Source of the DNA: Otis tarda
Lineage: Eukaryota; Chordata; Aves; Otidiformes; Otididae
DNA length: 64,000 bases
Direction of reading: 5' to 3'
Assembly (NCBI GenBank): GCA_026413225.1
Contig: CM048553.1
Coordinates: 25,172,501-25,236,500 of the forward strand
Positions 12,901-27,900 of the stretch are shown here, piece by piece. Every line of letters starts with the position of its first letter. Position 1 is the stretch's first letter. Made by a program: the position numbers and the translations under genes. The notes under the pieces were generated by a model. It ran no database searches and had not been told where the DNA came from. It saw only the letters and a list, made by a program, of their open reading frames with translations.

Positions 12901-15900
12901 CTGTTCTTAATTTCTACTACATATATCAAAGGGAAACATCAGGAAAGAAAATCATTAAATATTGGTTTATTACCATTTGTGTGGTGTACCTGGAACAGAA
13001 GAAATGAAACTGTCATTTTTGTGAAATAATACTGGATGGATCTATGCTGTCCTAACTTTTTAACAAAAAAAAAAAAAGTGAAATTTGTTGCCCCAAATGG
13101 TGAAAGAAGTTTTTTTTTAGTGGTAGTTGCAAGAGGTTCTGCTACCTTAAAAATACTGACATACTGTTACCAGCCTCACATTAACAGAAATGAGAACTAG
13201 TAATATACTTAATGTAGACAATTTTTAAATCAAATGGTGTATCCACGTAATTTCTTAACTTTCAGGAGCAAGCAGTAGACCGAGAGCACGAGAGAGATGT
13301 GTTCCAGCAAGAGATACAGAAACTGGAACAACAGCTTAAGATTCCACAAAGGAGTCAGCCTGTCAATGAACATCAAACCAGAGAGGTAACACATTTTATT
13401 ACGTATACTCAATGAATATAAACGACAAGTTGGCAGTTGTTAAGCTGTTGTAATGAAGCTTTCTTATAGGGTACCTAACCTGCATCCGTTTTCAGGAAAG
13501 TCAGTCCCCTTAGATGAAGGGTAAGGTGTTGGGGGAAAGTGGCAAAACTGTGTTTTGGGAATTTTTAGGTTAGTTGATTGCTTGTTTTTAGTAGTAGATA
13601 TACAGAGACTTCATAACTTTCAGAAAGGCTCTTTCATATAACTTAATTTAGAAAATCTGCTGTTTTCAAAAGCCTGTGGAAACGTTCAGGACTACTTTAA
13701 CAATTTCACATGTTCTTATGTTGTTTTGTGACAACCAGTTTGTTATAGCACAGGTAGACAACTGAGGGAATTGAGTAAGCAGGATTTAGCACCTGAAATA
13801 TTGTAGAGCTCTCTGGGTACACTTGAACCTCCCCGGTGAAAGTCTGTCTCCACTGAAACAAATTTGGTGACTCTCGAACAGCAACTCAAGGGAGTCGTAG
13901 AGAACTCTTAGGCTCAGCAAAATCAAAAGCGGCAGCAGTGCAAATGCTGTATATTTTGAAGCTTTTGCATGTTTTGTTTGATGACCTGTTAGTCAATTAG
14001 ATTGCATTTGATTTTTTATGGGTTTTCTTGTGTCCCGCTTTTTGAGCAAGCCCAATATTTTTGCATAATTTTCTTGCCTGCTTTTTGGTATTAAAATCCC
14101 TCTTATTAAGTTGGACTGTGATTTTCAAATTTAAGTTCTTAATGAAGTAGTTCAGTTGCTGTAATTCTATTCTTAAATATTGGCAATATTTAGTATTCTA
14201 TATTATATAGCTTAAGACCGTAGACAGTAATTGGATATAAATTGATACATGTGAGATGTGTTGAAATATTTATTTACTTACAGTTCTCACATTTAGAGGT
14301 GTATTTCATGGGGATTTTAAAATATATTTTAATACAAAGGTTTGTAAGAAATCTTGCAAAGTATTTGGTCAGTACTATGTGATATGGCTGTCATCAGCCT
14401 CTGTGAACAATGAATCTTCTGAAATTATCTGGGTGTGTGTTAACCAACACATAAGGAGTAATTCTGCATCAAATTCTTTCTGTTCCAAAGTAGAAAGATA
14501 GACAGTAAGATAATGTCTGCAAGCACCACAAGTGTAGCAGCTGTTTTAGAGCTGGGTGCTGTTGAATGTGATACATTACAAATTATAGACAGAATTTTCA
14601 ATAGTGTATTAGATTTACATTTAATTTTTATCAAATGAGGCACAGTGTTACTTGCAATTTTTCATAAATATACATTTTATCATTATTTCTCATGCTTTTC
14701 TGAGGTAGCTGCTTTATTTTTTCATAGTTGCACAGTTTTTGATATGCTCTTCTGCTTTGAGTGAATGCTGTGAGCATTTTCTGATGATAATTTATTTTTA
14801 CTGTTGTTTCAGCTTACTCTGTCAACTTATTCTAGGGAGGTTGTCATAAACGGTCTGCTCTATACTTGATTTTTCTTTTTCCATTTCTCTCTCAGGACTT
14901 TTCTGTGGTCACTTCAGACTTTGATGTTACTCATGGATGGATAATGTCAATAATACCATCCTGTCAGCTTTATGTTCTGGTCCTCTGCTCTCCTATCTAT
15001 TGAAATGTTTTGAGTCTTCTACCTTTTGGCTACATCGTAACTTCCTAATTGTAAATACTGAAATCAGTTTCCTGAGTGGGACAAACATTAGTTTCCATGT
15101 CTCTGGCTCGATTGCTTAGTTTAACTCAGGTCTTAACTCTGTACATCAGGCCTAATACCATGGATTTGTTATGCATCTTTCTTATCTGTAATTTTGGTTA
15201 ATCATTCCTGAAATACTGCTACAACTGGGATCATTCCTATCTCTGCTGCTTCAGTTAATCTTTTAATATGTTGTTTCTGAGTTGCAAACATCTGAACTAC
15301 TGAGATTCAGAATGCTGTATTTGGATGCTATATCATCCATCACATCTGTTTGGTCCCATTTGACAAACCCATGAAGAAAACAAAACTTCCTGTTTCTCGA
15401 GACTGAAGTATAGCAATTCTCTTCAAAGTTAAAGACCCAGTGAGTTTTAGGATATGTCTGTTTGTCACTAATCAAATCCTTATTTTGAATAATTTTGGCC
15501 TAGATTTTTAGAACTATGATATTCCTCAAAGATGCAAATAGCATCTTGACCTTAGGGTCAGGCCATTCCACCCGTATGTTAATGTTAAAAGTATCTTTTT
15601 AGTGGGCTGCACAGGAATGCCGTGCTGCTTGTTTTTAACTGTCTAGAGAGTCTGAAGGCTTCAGAAGCAGAAGGTCAGTTCTAGAGAGCACATGATATAG
15701 CACAGAACGTGTCACTTCCTAAAAAATGCTGTTTGTATTTGTTGGATGTAGCACTACAATATCCTAACTTTACATTCTGTCTTACCTAAAGAGTAGGAAT
15801 TTTGTTATTAGAAAAAAAAAGAAGGGTATTTTTTCTTTGTCAAAAATGAGTGCTGTTGCTACCAAACCCTTCCAATCTACTGCAATGTATTCATCTTCCC

Positions 15901-18900
15901 ATATTGTCACCAGGTTGAACAGTTAACAAATCATCTAAAAGAAAAAACAGACAAATGCAGTGAGCTTTTGCTCTCTAAGGAGCAACTTCAGAGAGATATA
16001 CAAGAACGAAATGAAGAGATTGAGAAACTAGAATGTAGAATAAGAGAACTGGAACAAGCCTTACTCATCAGTGCAGACAACTTGCAAAAGGTATTGTTTG
16101 GTCTAAACGAAACAGTATATATTTTTTATTTGTTTATTTTTAAGCAAATAAAGTAACTAATTTATAATGTATATTTAAAGGTGGAGGAAAGGAAACAGTT
16201 TGGCACCATCATATTAAAGGGAGAATCACCCCTTGAAGTACAACTGCAAGCTGAACGAGAAGCTGTGGACAGAAAGGAAAAGGAGGTAAAATACCTGTGA
16301 CATGTTCCATGTTTCTGCTGATACTTTGGTTTGTCAGTTTTTGCTTTCTGTTGAGTTTTATGAACTCTACAGATGGATTTTTTTTTTTTAACAGATCAGA
16401 GAGAGATACAGGAGTCCAAATCCCTTTGAAATTCTCTTGCAAGCCGTGATAATTGTTGGTACTGTGTATGTTAATGTTTATGATGTACAAGAGTGTTTCT
16501 GGAATCAAAATTCAGCCAATTAAGAAAAACTTCATAGTGATTTAGGCTGATTATTAGTGAGTTTTAAAATAGCATTTGGTTTAAGGACTCAGAATGTCAC
16601 TGAGTACGCGGGTTTTTGTGTTTGTGCATACCAAACCAGTTTATTGTAGATATTGCACTTGAAAATTATGAGATTTAAATTTTGATATGGCTATTTACTC
16701 CTTTCCTACCATTTGTTTTGGAAACAGGTCACGAACCTTGAAGAACAACTGGAGCAGTTTCGAGAGGAGCTAGAAAATAAAAATGAAGAAGTTCAGCAAT
16801 TGCACATGCAACTGGAAATTCAGCGAAAAGAGTCCACTACGCACTTGCAAGAACTTGAACAAGAGAACAAATTACTTAAGGTAATTGTGTAACAGAGAAG
16901 CCTAGAGCTTTGTTCTCCTTCCTTCCCAGAAATAAATTATTGGAAAAAGCTAAAATGCCAAATTCTTTCTCTTTTTCAAGCATTCCACAGTTCAGCTTGC
17001 AAAATACTAAAAGCTTCTGTAATTACTTCTCATTCCATGCAATTTGTTTATTTTAGTTCCTATGCCTTAAATACTTATACAAGAATATGCAGAAAAAGCT
17101 GTGTACAGCTGTAACATGGTTTGGGGGTTTCTTTTGGTAGGATGAAATGGAAATACTGGGACTAGCTATCCAGAAATCTGAAGATGCCAATGTAAAGGAC
17201 CATCATTTTGTGGCTGGGAGGCTCGCTCACATCATGCAAGAAAAGGAGCAGGAAATAGATCATCTTCATCAACAAATTGCAAAACTGCAGCAACAACTTA
17301 AAGTCACAACTGACAACAAAGTACATACTTTTGAAATCTTTTTCAGAGTCCGACTTTGTGTTGCTATCTGTTTAAAGAAAAAAAAAAAGTTGTTCCCTCA
17401 CCAATTACTTTATCTTCTTTTACTGCCTTAATTTAAAAATGCAGATGCTTCCGTTTCAAACAACACTTTCATCTGTTTTTCCTCTTTTGTCTCTTTTTAT
17501 TATTCTGCCTTATTTCTACTTGAATTTTTGTCTCCAATTCTTCTTCTTTCTTTATTCTTCTAATACTTCTGAACATTTAATAGTATGTAAGTAGCTGAAT
17601 AGTATGTAAGTAGCACATTCATTCTTCTGTCTTCCCTACAATGATTTATTTTCCCTGTTATGTTTCAGTGACACCTGCTGGATCATGTTGGATTTTATAG
17701 GGTGTTTTTTAGCAGTTGAACTTTTGTTCTCCATAAGCTTGTGTAAATACTTTGTCATCATACCAGTGTTGGCAACATCTTTAATCCAGTTTGAAGCATG
17801 ATGGATGTGCAAACAAAATGCTGTATTTTATTAAAAATGTAAAACAAGAAGGAAAGAAGCAGGTTCATCTTTCTCTTATTTACTGAGCTTTAACACCTGT
17901 AGCTTTCTGTTATTTTTCAGTTATGTGTATTTATTGTAACAAGCTTCATCTTCTTCTGACTTACTTCCATTTTATAGAAATACGGCGCATTTGATTTCAA
18001 CAAAAATACTGCTTATTTTGCATTGATGTAAGGGCCAGAAGAAACAGTCCACAGATCTTGCAATTTTTATAGAAAAAAATGGGTCTTTTCGGTGGATGAA
18101 TTTTGCATTCTGAACATTTTAAACATTAAAATGTATTAGTCATATGCTTTGTCCCCAAAACAAATATTATTGATTAAGAAAAACTAGAAGTTCTGTTACT
18201 CCCCAGTAGCTGATTGAACATTTAGGGTAACATTCTACTAGGACATATTTAATTCAGTGAAACAGAGCTCTGACCAAGCTGGATAATTTCACTGAGTTTT
18301 TATGTGCAACATTTAGTTATAATGAACCTCAGCGAATAATGACAAAACTTTGAATTGGATTTAGAAAATTGAATTTAAGAAATATCATACTTTAAGAATC
18401 CAGAACAGTTCTGCTTTATACAGTGACCACAGCAATAGGGTTACATTACTCGCCTTGAGAAAAATACCCAGGATTCAGGTATAACTCATTTTAATGATTG
18501 GTTCTTCTCCTGTTATATGAATTTAATTTCCTTACTTTCATCCTCTTACTCAGTTATATTTTACAGAACATTAAGTAATTACTCTGTTTCCTTGATTATG
18601 AGGTCAGTATTAAATACAGAATCACAGAATAATTTGGATTGGAAGGGACCCTTAAATGTCATCTAGTCCAACCCCCCTGCAAGAAGCAGGGACATCTTCA
18701 ACCAGATCAGGTTGCTCAGAGCCCTGTCCAACCTGGCCTTGAATGTTTCCAGGGATGGGGCATTCACCACCTCTCTGGGCAACCTGTTCCAGTGTTCCAC
18801 CACCCTAATTGTAAAAATTTTTTTCCTTATGTCCAGTCTAAGTCTACCTCCCTCTATTTTAAAACCATTACCCCTCCTCCTATCACAACAGGCTCTGATA

Positions 18901-21900
18901 AAGAGTTTCTCCTGATCTTTCCTATAAGCCCCCTTTAGCTACTGGAAGACCCCTATAAGGTCTCCCTGGAGCCTTCTCTTCTCCAGGCTGAACAGCCCCA
19001 GCTCTCTCAGCCTGTCCTCAAAGGAGAGGTGCTCCAGCCCTCTGATCATCTTTGTGGCACAACTCTGGACTCGTGCCAACATATGAATAGATTGTTCTTA
19101 GGTTAATCCCTTTCCTAATCCCATTGACAACTTCATCCTACTAAGTGCTTTTCTTTTACTTGCTGTATTTGCCTTTTGTGGTCCTTTACTCCATTATGTT
19201 TTGAAGAACAGAAGCTGTTATGCTGACTTGATAGTAATCACCAGCATCACTGTTCTTTTCTTCTGAAAACCAATGACTTGTTCAGGTTTTTTTCAGTGTT
19301 TTTGAGCTTCCTCTAGTCTTTGTGGATTTTTAAAAATAAGTTCTTGGTTGGCAAATCAGCCCTTCTAATTTATATGATCACATTTCATTTGTTCTTGTAC
19401 ATATTATAATTATTACGAAGTCATCTTGTTATTCTATTTAACTAACTAAACCTAACGAAATATTGAGAAATAAAGTGAAAAGCACAGCTATTTTAGTAAT
19501 AAATTTAGTCGTTTTCCTTCTCTTCCTCTTTTTTTTTTTTTTTTGATTCTTCATATTTCAAAAAGACCCTTCTAGAGTTCTTACCTATTTTAGGTACCAT
19601 AACTGATTTTATTTTATAATATCCCTTTCCAAATATCCTTGACAGATTTCTTTCTGTCTTTTTCATTTCCAGTGTAGAAGCACCATTGATTTCAGATCTC
19701 CAGCCAATTCCTTTAAGAAAATATATCTGCTTATTGTTTCTTAGACTTACTACTTATAATCTGGTCTGTCTTTATTTCAACTTTCTAAAGGATTTTTTTT
19801 ACATTCTTCTACACTCAAATGAGAATTTGCTCCCACTGCAATTTAGCAAGCAGGATTTTTTAGTGGATTTTACAAATCTTATTCTATTGGAATCTGATAA
19901 CTTGTCTTGTTATTTATTTATTTAATATGACTAGTGTTCATCAACACTAGTCGTTCCATTTTTTATATCTACTCATTTATTTCTTATTAGAAGTTGATGT
20001 AAGATGCCTTTTATTTTTTCTGCATCATAAAGGTATCACCCTCATAGTTGCTCAGTTACATCCTTTTATGAATTTCTTGCAATTTTGAGCCCCTTAAAAA
20101 GCCTGTAATTTTAAGTGTCTTTAGAACTAATTAATCTAGGAAAGTATTACTGCCACTCTCTTCCTGTCTTCACCAATCTCTCTTCAAATTTTGTTTGGAT
20201 AGTCATATCTATTTTAAAATGAATACTTCTATAACTTTTTCTCTCTCTACTTTCATTTAAACTATAGCACAAACAAATAATTGTGCTTGGGTACTGTTTG
20301 CCCTGTGTGTTTTTGTCCACGTCTGCACGTGTGCGCGCACAGACGTGCACACACAGGTGAACACATGTATGGGTTTGTGATAGGAATTGTCAGAGTCAAC
20401 TGATAGGTGTTTTCTGTACTCTCAGATTAAAAAGCATGTTATAATGGTGTTTTTCAACACATTTAATTAAAGGTTTATTTGCAGTTAAAATGCATATCCA
20501 TCTTAATTGGCTGTGTCCTATATAAATCTGTTTGACCATTTGAATGAACGGTGCTTTTGCATGAAGAGCACAGTATCTGTCAAATCTAACTGAACATATC
20601 TAGCCTGTACATGGCAAGCTTGAGGAATTTTTTTGTTTGTTTGTTTGTTTTTTAAAAAGGAAATTTGTTATGTAATGTAATGCAGGATAATTTATCTGTA
20701 AGTTTTAAGCTTCATAAATCTTGGTTCCTTGGAATCCTTTGGGTAAAAATAAAATATTAAACCTTGATTGCATAAGAAGATTGAACAGCACAGACATGAC
20801 CACTCCAATTGTTGCCTTTTTAGTTTTTTATAAGAAGGACAAGACAGAGCTTTAGATCAGACTGTTGGGAAAAAGTATTGTGGACACCTAAAGTTCAATG
20901 TTTCATATCTCTGTGACTGTTACGAATGCTTTTATTTCATTTGATACTTACGTACGTATTTTGCAGTTCATTAAATTCACAGGCTACTTTGTCAGTCATA
21001 TGTGAAGATATCCAGATTCTCATAAAAACTTTACAAGAGACATCCCATTAAGAAGTTCACTGAGGAGATACTTTCTTTTACAAGATATTTCAATGTGTGA
21101 TTAAACTGTTGCTGTGAAGTCCAGGAAAAAAATTATCTGAGGGTTTAATAGTTACCCATTGTGAAGTTCTTTTGTTCTGTTTTTTCTTCAGGTTATTGAA
21201 GAGCAAAATGAGCATATACGGGAGCTTGAAGCCCAGGTAGAATGTCTGAAAAGTGATCAAGAACGTGTGAAGAAAAAAAATTATGAGGAGATAGAGCAGT
21301 TGAACGATGTGATTGATAAGCTTCAGCAGGAACTGGCAAATATTGAACAGAAAGTACCTGCAGATGTTATTGCTTTTCAAGAAGATGCTGACAGTCTGAA
21401 ACACACACTTGAAACAGTTCTGGCAGAAAAAGAAGCTTTGGAGAAGCAAGTAGAAAACATGAATGTAGATGCATCTCAAACAAAGAATGAGCTTGAGGAA
21501 GCAAACTTAAAAATGAACCAGCTAAAGCAAGAAATAAGTATGTTAAAAACAGAACATGAAAAAATAACAGAGAAGTGTAAGTGTGCACTGATGAAATGTG
21601 GTAGGGAAAAAACAGAAGACGGGAGAAATGGGAAAACTGAAAAAATGGAAGAAGGTTCACATGAGAAGACAGAGTTGCTGGATCAAACCCAGCTTAGATC
21701 TTCAGATGAAAATACAAGATTCATCATTAGCAAGATGGAGATTCAACTGCAGCAACTTCACGCATGCATTAAGGAAAAAGATTCAGAATTGTCCCAGTCC
21801 TACAATGAAATAAGAGACCTGAAAGAGCAAGGCAAAGCTGAAAGAGAAACACTTAAAAAGAAGATATTAGAGCTGGAAAAGACACTAGTGGAAAAAGTTG

Positions 21901-24900
21901 CTGCTGCTCTTGTGAGTCAGGTTCAGCTAAATGCAGTTCAGGAGCAAAGGAAATTCATGCAGAAAATTCAGGAAGCTTCAAAATGTGTGGAGGAAGCAAG
22001 CAGGAGTACCCAGACAGAGGATTTGAGCAACAGAACTGAAAATGATACAGAATCAAAATTATCACTCTTAACACAGAGGCTTAGTGAGATGGAGGACCGA
22101 CTGGCAACTGTAAATCATAACTTGGAGCTAGAAAAAGGAAATGTAGAAATTGCACGAAGGGAAGCTAAAATGAAAGAAGAGAGACTCTTAGAGCTTCAGC
22201 ATTTACTCAAAGAGGTTCAAGAAAAACACAAAGGAGAGATTCAGGAATACATTAAGCAACAAGAAATGCAGATGTATCAGGTAATTAGATTCCATTTTCT
22301 TTTGGCTTGTTTTCACTAAAATCAGTTCTTTTATGTAAACTGAAATGAGTGAAACACTTCTTAATGAGACTCATGATGGGAATATTCTGCTGTGTCCGGT
22401 AAATTTACGTTTCTATATTATTTCTGGAATTACGAAGAAGAAAAGGATGTTACTTAAGGTGAACTCCAGTATCAATTTCCACTTTGCGTTAAAAGCACCT
22501 TGTCTTTTCATTAATGTAGAGTGATTTTTAATTTTGAACATATACTTTCTTATTCTTACTTTGAATTGACATAGAATGGAGTGAATTACACTTTTACATG
22601 TCATGGAGGTAGAGAGGTAAAAATTAAAAGGATAAAAATTATCTAAGAGAAGGTTCAGAATGATAAGGTAGTGATAGTAATTTGTCTGCACAGTTTGGGG
22701 TGGTTTTTTGTTGGTGTTTGTTTATGTATGCTTTGATTTTGGTTTACTTTTGCTTGCTTTGCTGCCTTGATTCTAAAAATATTTCCCATCAGTAGTTTCT
22801 ACCATTATACATTTGCCCTGATTTCGATACACCACTGATTATGTTGAATCCGAATTTAAAACCTTCAGTTAAAGTGCTTCCTAGCTCAAATGTGGGCTTG
22901 ATTGCTGAAACTCTTAAGTTTAGAGACATCATGGAACCCAATGCTGGACCAGAAAAGGTTCTAAGACCTTTTGTCCAGATGCAGATTGAATTAATGTCAT
23001 AAATGTCTTATAAATTCAATAATATAATCAGACCTAATTTCCTGCTCATTGTTGACCTTCCACCCTATGCTTTTGACATGGTGTAGCCAATTCTGCTTGC
23101 AGTTCAGTCTTTCCTCCCACGCTTATCCAGCTGTTGGGAGTTAGTCTAGGAAAACGGTCTTTCAGTCTTAATTTTTGGAGGCTATGTTAATCCAAATAAC
23201 ATACGTTTGTTTTCCCCGATAGTCTTTTCATTTGTGGATTTAGTAAATTGATGTGAAAGTGATCAGTGCTGTTAATACTTGATTCTTTGTAAGATTTTTC
23301 ACCATTTTGCATGTCTTGCATTGCCTTGTAGGTGGGAGCACAACTCATGGAAAGTCAAAAAGAAAGTGTGCTTGTTATTGAACTTGAACTAGAGAAAGTT
23401 AAAGAAGAGGCAGCTGCTGCTAAGGAAGAACTGAGCAGTTGCAGAGAAAAGGCAGAAAAACTTCAGCAAGAACTAGCAGTAAGAACCAGATTGTTCCATA
23501 ATATATTTAAAGCAAATGATTATACGGGACTTATTGTGCAAATATGCAGGCTGTAGGTTTTTTTTAATCTTGTACTGAGATTGCCACTAAGAAAAACAGT
23601 CACTCAGTACCTACTGTGAGTGGAACAGAGCTGATGCTGTATACCAAATCTTCAGTTGTTGCCAAAGTACATAGTTTTATAGTGCAACAGTGGATCTTAA
23701 ACATTATTTCTTACAAGATAATGTTTGTTACTATGTGTCATAACTGCTTTAAAATGGGAAACTGAACTCTAATGGTATAGAGGATTATTTAGGTTTTAGA
23801 CTTTTTAAAGTATTTGGAAGGACTACAGTTCAGATTCTCCATATTTACAGGTAAAAGAAGCAAGTCTGATACATCTTCAGGAAGAACTGTGCAAAGTCAA
23901 AGAGAACCTAGTTCAAGCAGAAGAGAGGCTTGCAAACTACGTGAGAAAGGACAAGGAAATGGCAAAAACTGGAAGCAAAAAGGATGCAGAAATATCGTGT
24001 GATTTGTCAACCAGTGAGGCTGCTCTGATTAGAAAAAGCTCATCCTCGCAAACAGACAAGACTGTGGAAATCAACAGCTGTATCCAGACTTCACCAGTTC
24101 TTGTTAAAAATGCAGAAATCCAAATTGACTTGCAAAATGGATGTTCTTCAGAAGAGATTGCAGAGATCATAAGAGAATTTACTGAAAAAATTGACCAAAT
24201 GCAAGAACTCCACGCTGCTGAAATCATGGACATGGAGACAAGGCATATCGCTGAATCTGAAGCATTAAAGAGAGAGAAGTTTGTTGCAGTGCAAGTATTG
24301 ACTGAAGAATGTAATACTTTAAAGGAAGTCATAGAAACTCTACGAGTTAAAGAGGTATGTATCCTGTTTTATATTTGTTGGACTACTTCGGTTCGTGCTT
24401 TTGCTCCTGCTACGGAAATTCCCATTTAAAGTCTGTTACGTGTTAACCACCACATGTACTGTATAAAGCTTTTAAGTGTTCTGAAGTTTCCAGGCCTAGA
24501 GAGAGATTGTGAACCCCTTTCTCAGCAATTTAAGTTTGGGAGTGTGCTCAATTATCAGATGCTTCCTTGTGCTGCTGCCTTGGACCTGTCTTCCTCTGTG
24601 AAGTGAGGACAAGTGTAGATCACCCTATTGAACACCATCTTTGTCGTCTCCGTTTTGATTACTTTGATTGCACAGGAAACTGAACAAAGAGGCTTATATT
24701 GCTTCCTGCTCCTTAGCAATAGCTCCCTCATTGTGAGTAAGTGTGGGGTGATTAAAGATTTGATTGTTCTCTTTTCTAAATATAGGGAATTCCAATTTCT
24801 GGATTAGCACGTTCTCCACCGTATCAAGCTAGAGATGGAGGTTCTAGTGGTAAGAAACTTGTTTTTACAGATTTCAAACAGCATTATAAATTAAATCTAC

Positions 24901-27900
24901 CTTTTTAATATTAAGTTTACCATTAAAGTGTTTGTGTTCTAAAGAATAGAAACAACTACTCCCCAGATCAAAGCAGAAGCCTGATACACTAAGAAAAGGT
25001 GCTGAGTATGCCATGTCTGTTAATTTGCTACGGAAGGGAAATGACTAGAGTGGAGATGGGTGGAGCTGAGGCATCAGATGCTAATTTTTTGCTTCCCATT
25101 GAAATTCCTATATTCTTCTTACATATTACATTATCTCTTCAGCATAGCTTCATCATCTTGTGATGGAATTTAAAACTACAGCTCCCTAGCAGTGGGAGAT
25201 GATGACAAGTACTGACATCTCCAAGAGCAATAAAAATTATTGTGATCATTTTCAAAGGCTGAGCATATTAGGGGGGGGGTCATTTGGCAGAAGTGTTTGT
25301 GCAAGTAGTTGTTTCTCTTTTAGAGCTAAACTAGAATTTTTAAGTTTGAGGGTTTGGGTGGTTTTTTAGTTTTGTTTTGCTGTTACTGCTTTGAAACTGA
25401 AAAAGAAAAACCATAAAACGGGTAGTCTCCAGGCCTAGTATCAACTCTGGTGACATGTAACCACCTGTTACAACAACAGACAATAATACTTTTTTGATGC
25501 CTGTGCTTCAAAGTTTCACAGTAATCCAGCTTTCATGTTTTCCTCTCCTTTTATTTTAGATTCCAGTTCAGACTGGAGTCAAGGAATGTATCTTGCTCAG
25601 ACCCAGGGATCTGACACGGTATCTGAAGGAATAGATGAAGGTGAAACTTCAACAGATTTACTTCCAAAAAAAATTAAGGTAAAATAGAATGGATCACTTT
25701 TATTATGGAACAAGAGTGATACTACCAAAAGCTTAGATTAGTTGCTGCTTGATTAGTGAAGAGAGCGCCATTTAGATAAGTTTTAGTGTCGGCTATTTTA
25801 ATACATTTTAAGATACTTCTGATAAATGATGTGCATTTTTGCATGTTAAATTAGGTTAAATATGAGTTTTGTAACTGTAGGCTTGTTCTCAATTATGATT
25901 ACAAAAAATATAACTATTGGTAATTATAATTTATTGTAGTTGTGTATTAATGATAATGTAATGATCATATATTATACCATTTTGTAGATTCTGTTATTAT
26001 AGGTAGAGAATAATATCTGTACTATGAAAGTAAACAAATGTTTTTATTATGAATATTAAGGGTATAATGTTTTTGATTACATTTTTTTTAAACAAAAAGC
26101 AAGTCTTTTACAACAAAGCCCTAGCTTAATAGTAATTTTTTAAAGTGAATCGCAAAGCTCACCTGGAAGCTTCCTAGGACTTTGTTTTTGAAATGGCAGC
26201 TTCCATCAGCAACTATTTTAAAATTTGGGTATTCATTTGATAGATAAATTTGGGGAATTTTCATTTGAAACTGAGGAAAAACACACCTATTTAGTAAGTT
26301 CTGCTGTTTGGCAGATATAAAGAACTTCTGTCTTTGATATGAGGAAGCATAAATAGTTTCCTTATGCTGATCAGTTTAGAAGTTCCAGTATTCCAATATG
26401 TACAAAGTAAGATTATTATTATTGTTGTTGTTGTTATTATTATTGGCATTACTGATTTATTTTTGTATTTATTGTAGGGTTTGCTGAGAGCAGTCCATCA
26501 TGAAGGCATACAGGTGCTGTCTCTCACTGAATTTCCATATGGTGAAAGAGAGATGCCGTCTCTTAAGCAAGAGCCAGGATCTTGGCTTGAGGAAAGGAAA
26601 GCTTTTCTAAGCACCATTTCATCTTTGAAAGACCTAATTGCCAAAATGCAACTTCATAGAGAAGCTGAGGTATAAATAATATCATAAGATTCTATCTAAA
26701 TAAAAAATAATTTATGATAACCTTATAAGGCACATTCATGATTCCAGTTCAAATGTTCTAAATATACTGGTACAAGGCAAAAGATTTCAAAAATATGCAG
26801 TAAAACTGCATGTTGCACTTTCTGGTAATAAAATATATCTTAAATTACAGCTTGCATTTGTTCTTCTGTGCATTGATAGCTTTTGACCATATAGATCCCA
26901 CTTTTAAAAAGAATTCTATTTTGAAAGCATTTTTCCGGTAGCAGTTGAAGTAGATTTTTAAATGTTGTTATTTATTGGTGTGGTAGAACTTGGAAGCTAT
27001 TAAAAAGATACTGTAGTGAGAGAAAAGAAGGGGAAAATTCTTTAAAATATAACACAATATTAATCAACAATCTGTAAAACTTACTAGGACTTGCCTATCT
27101 AATTACCACAATTAGACTTTTGAATATATGTAGGTAGTTTCTATTACTTTTGCATTTCGTTCTGCATGCAAAATGGGGGGGATCAACTTTATCTCATGAT
27201 AAAATTAAATCTTCTTCATATAAATATCTGCACACTACCACATAGCTCTGTGAGAGTCTAGGAATATAATGTAACATCGTAAAAATTGAAAGGATAGTGT
27301 GATGTAGTGACATAAATAATAACTACACTGGGCTAAGTTTACAGTTATAAAAAGCTAAATTACTTCCATCTAAAACACAGGTAAACGTTTATCATCTGTG
27401 CATGCGGAAGAAATCATAATGTGTACAATAAATACATCCATTTGTATGAATGAACGTTACATAGCTATTGAGTAAGAAAAGCTCAATATTCCACTGAAAA
27501 CACACACCTTACATAAAGTGATAATGAGTGTTCTTGATGTAATCTTTGAATTCAGCTGTTTAAATTGTTTTTATACCACTGTAGATTTATGCAAGTACTG
27601 AATCTCCTGAAGGTGTCTCAGACTGGCGAGGAGAACTTCTGCGTGCTATTCAACAGGTTTTTCTGACAGAACAAAATGTTCTCCTTGCTGCGTTTCAAAC
27701 TGAACTTGCAGAACTGGGCACAAGAGATGCTGTGACGTTGATGAGTCAGTTAGAGCACAGACTACAAGAGCAGGTAACAGAAAACATACTTTAGTCAAAA
27801 TGTGTTTGTCTACATTAGATTTTAATTTTCCATGTGTAAATCCATTTAAAAATATATGTATTAGTAGTAGTTTTGACAGTCTAAGGGTGAAAACAAAGAA

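Larger units (their letters stand above)
17321..21191 (+). other. AKAP9: large AKAP9 intron
   Basis: It contains the CR1 copy at 18619, a T16 run near 19529-19544, a GC-rich alternating purine-pyrimidine inverted repeat at 20318-20347, and a short TTTG run near 20634. No gene was seen. Confidence 0.7.

Noticed and set aside
20634..20655. TTTG short tandem run
   Set aside because: Only a few units; ordinary low-complexity intron sequence.
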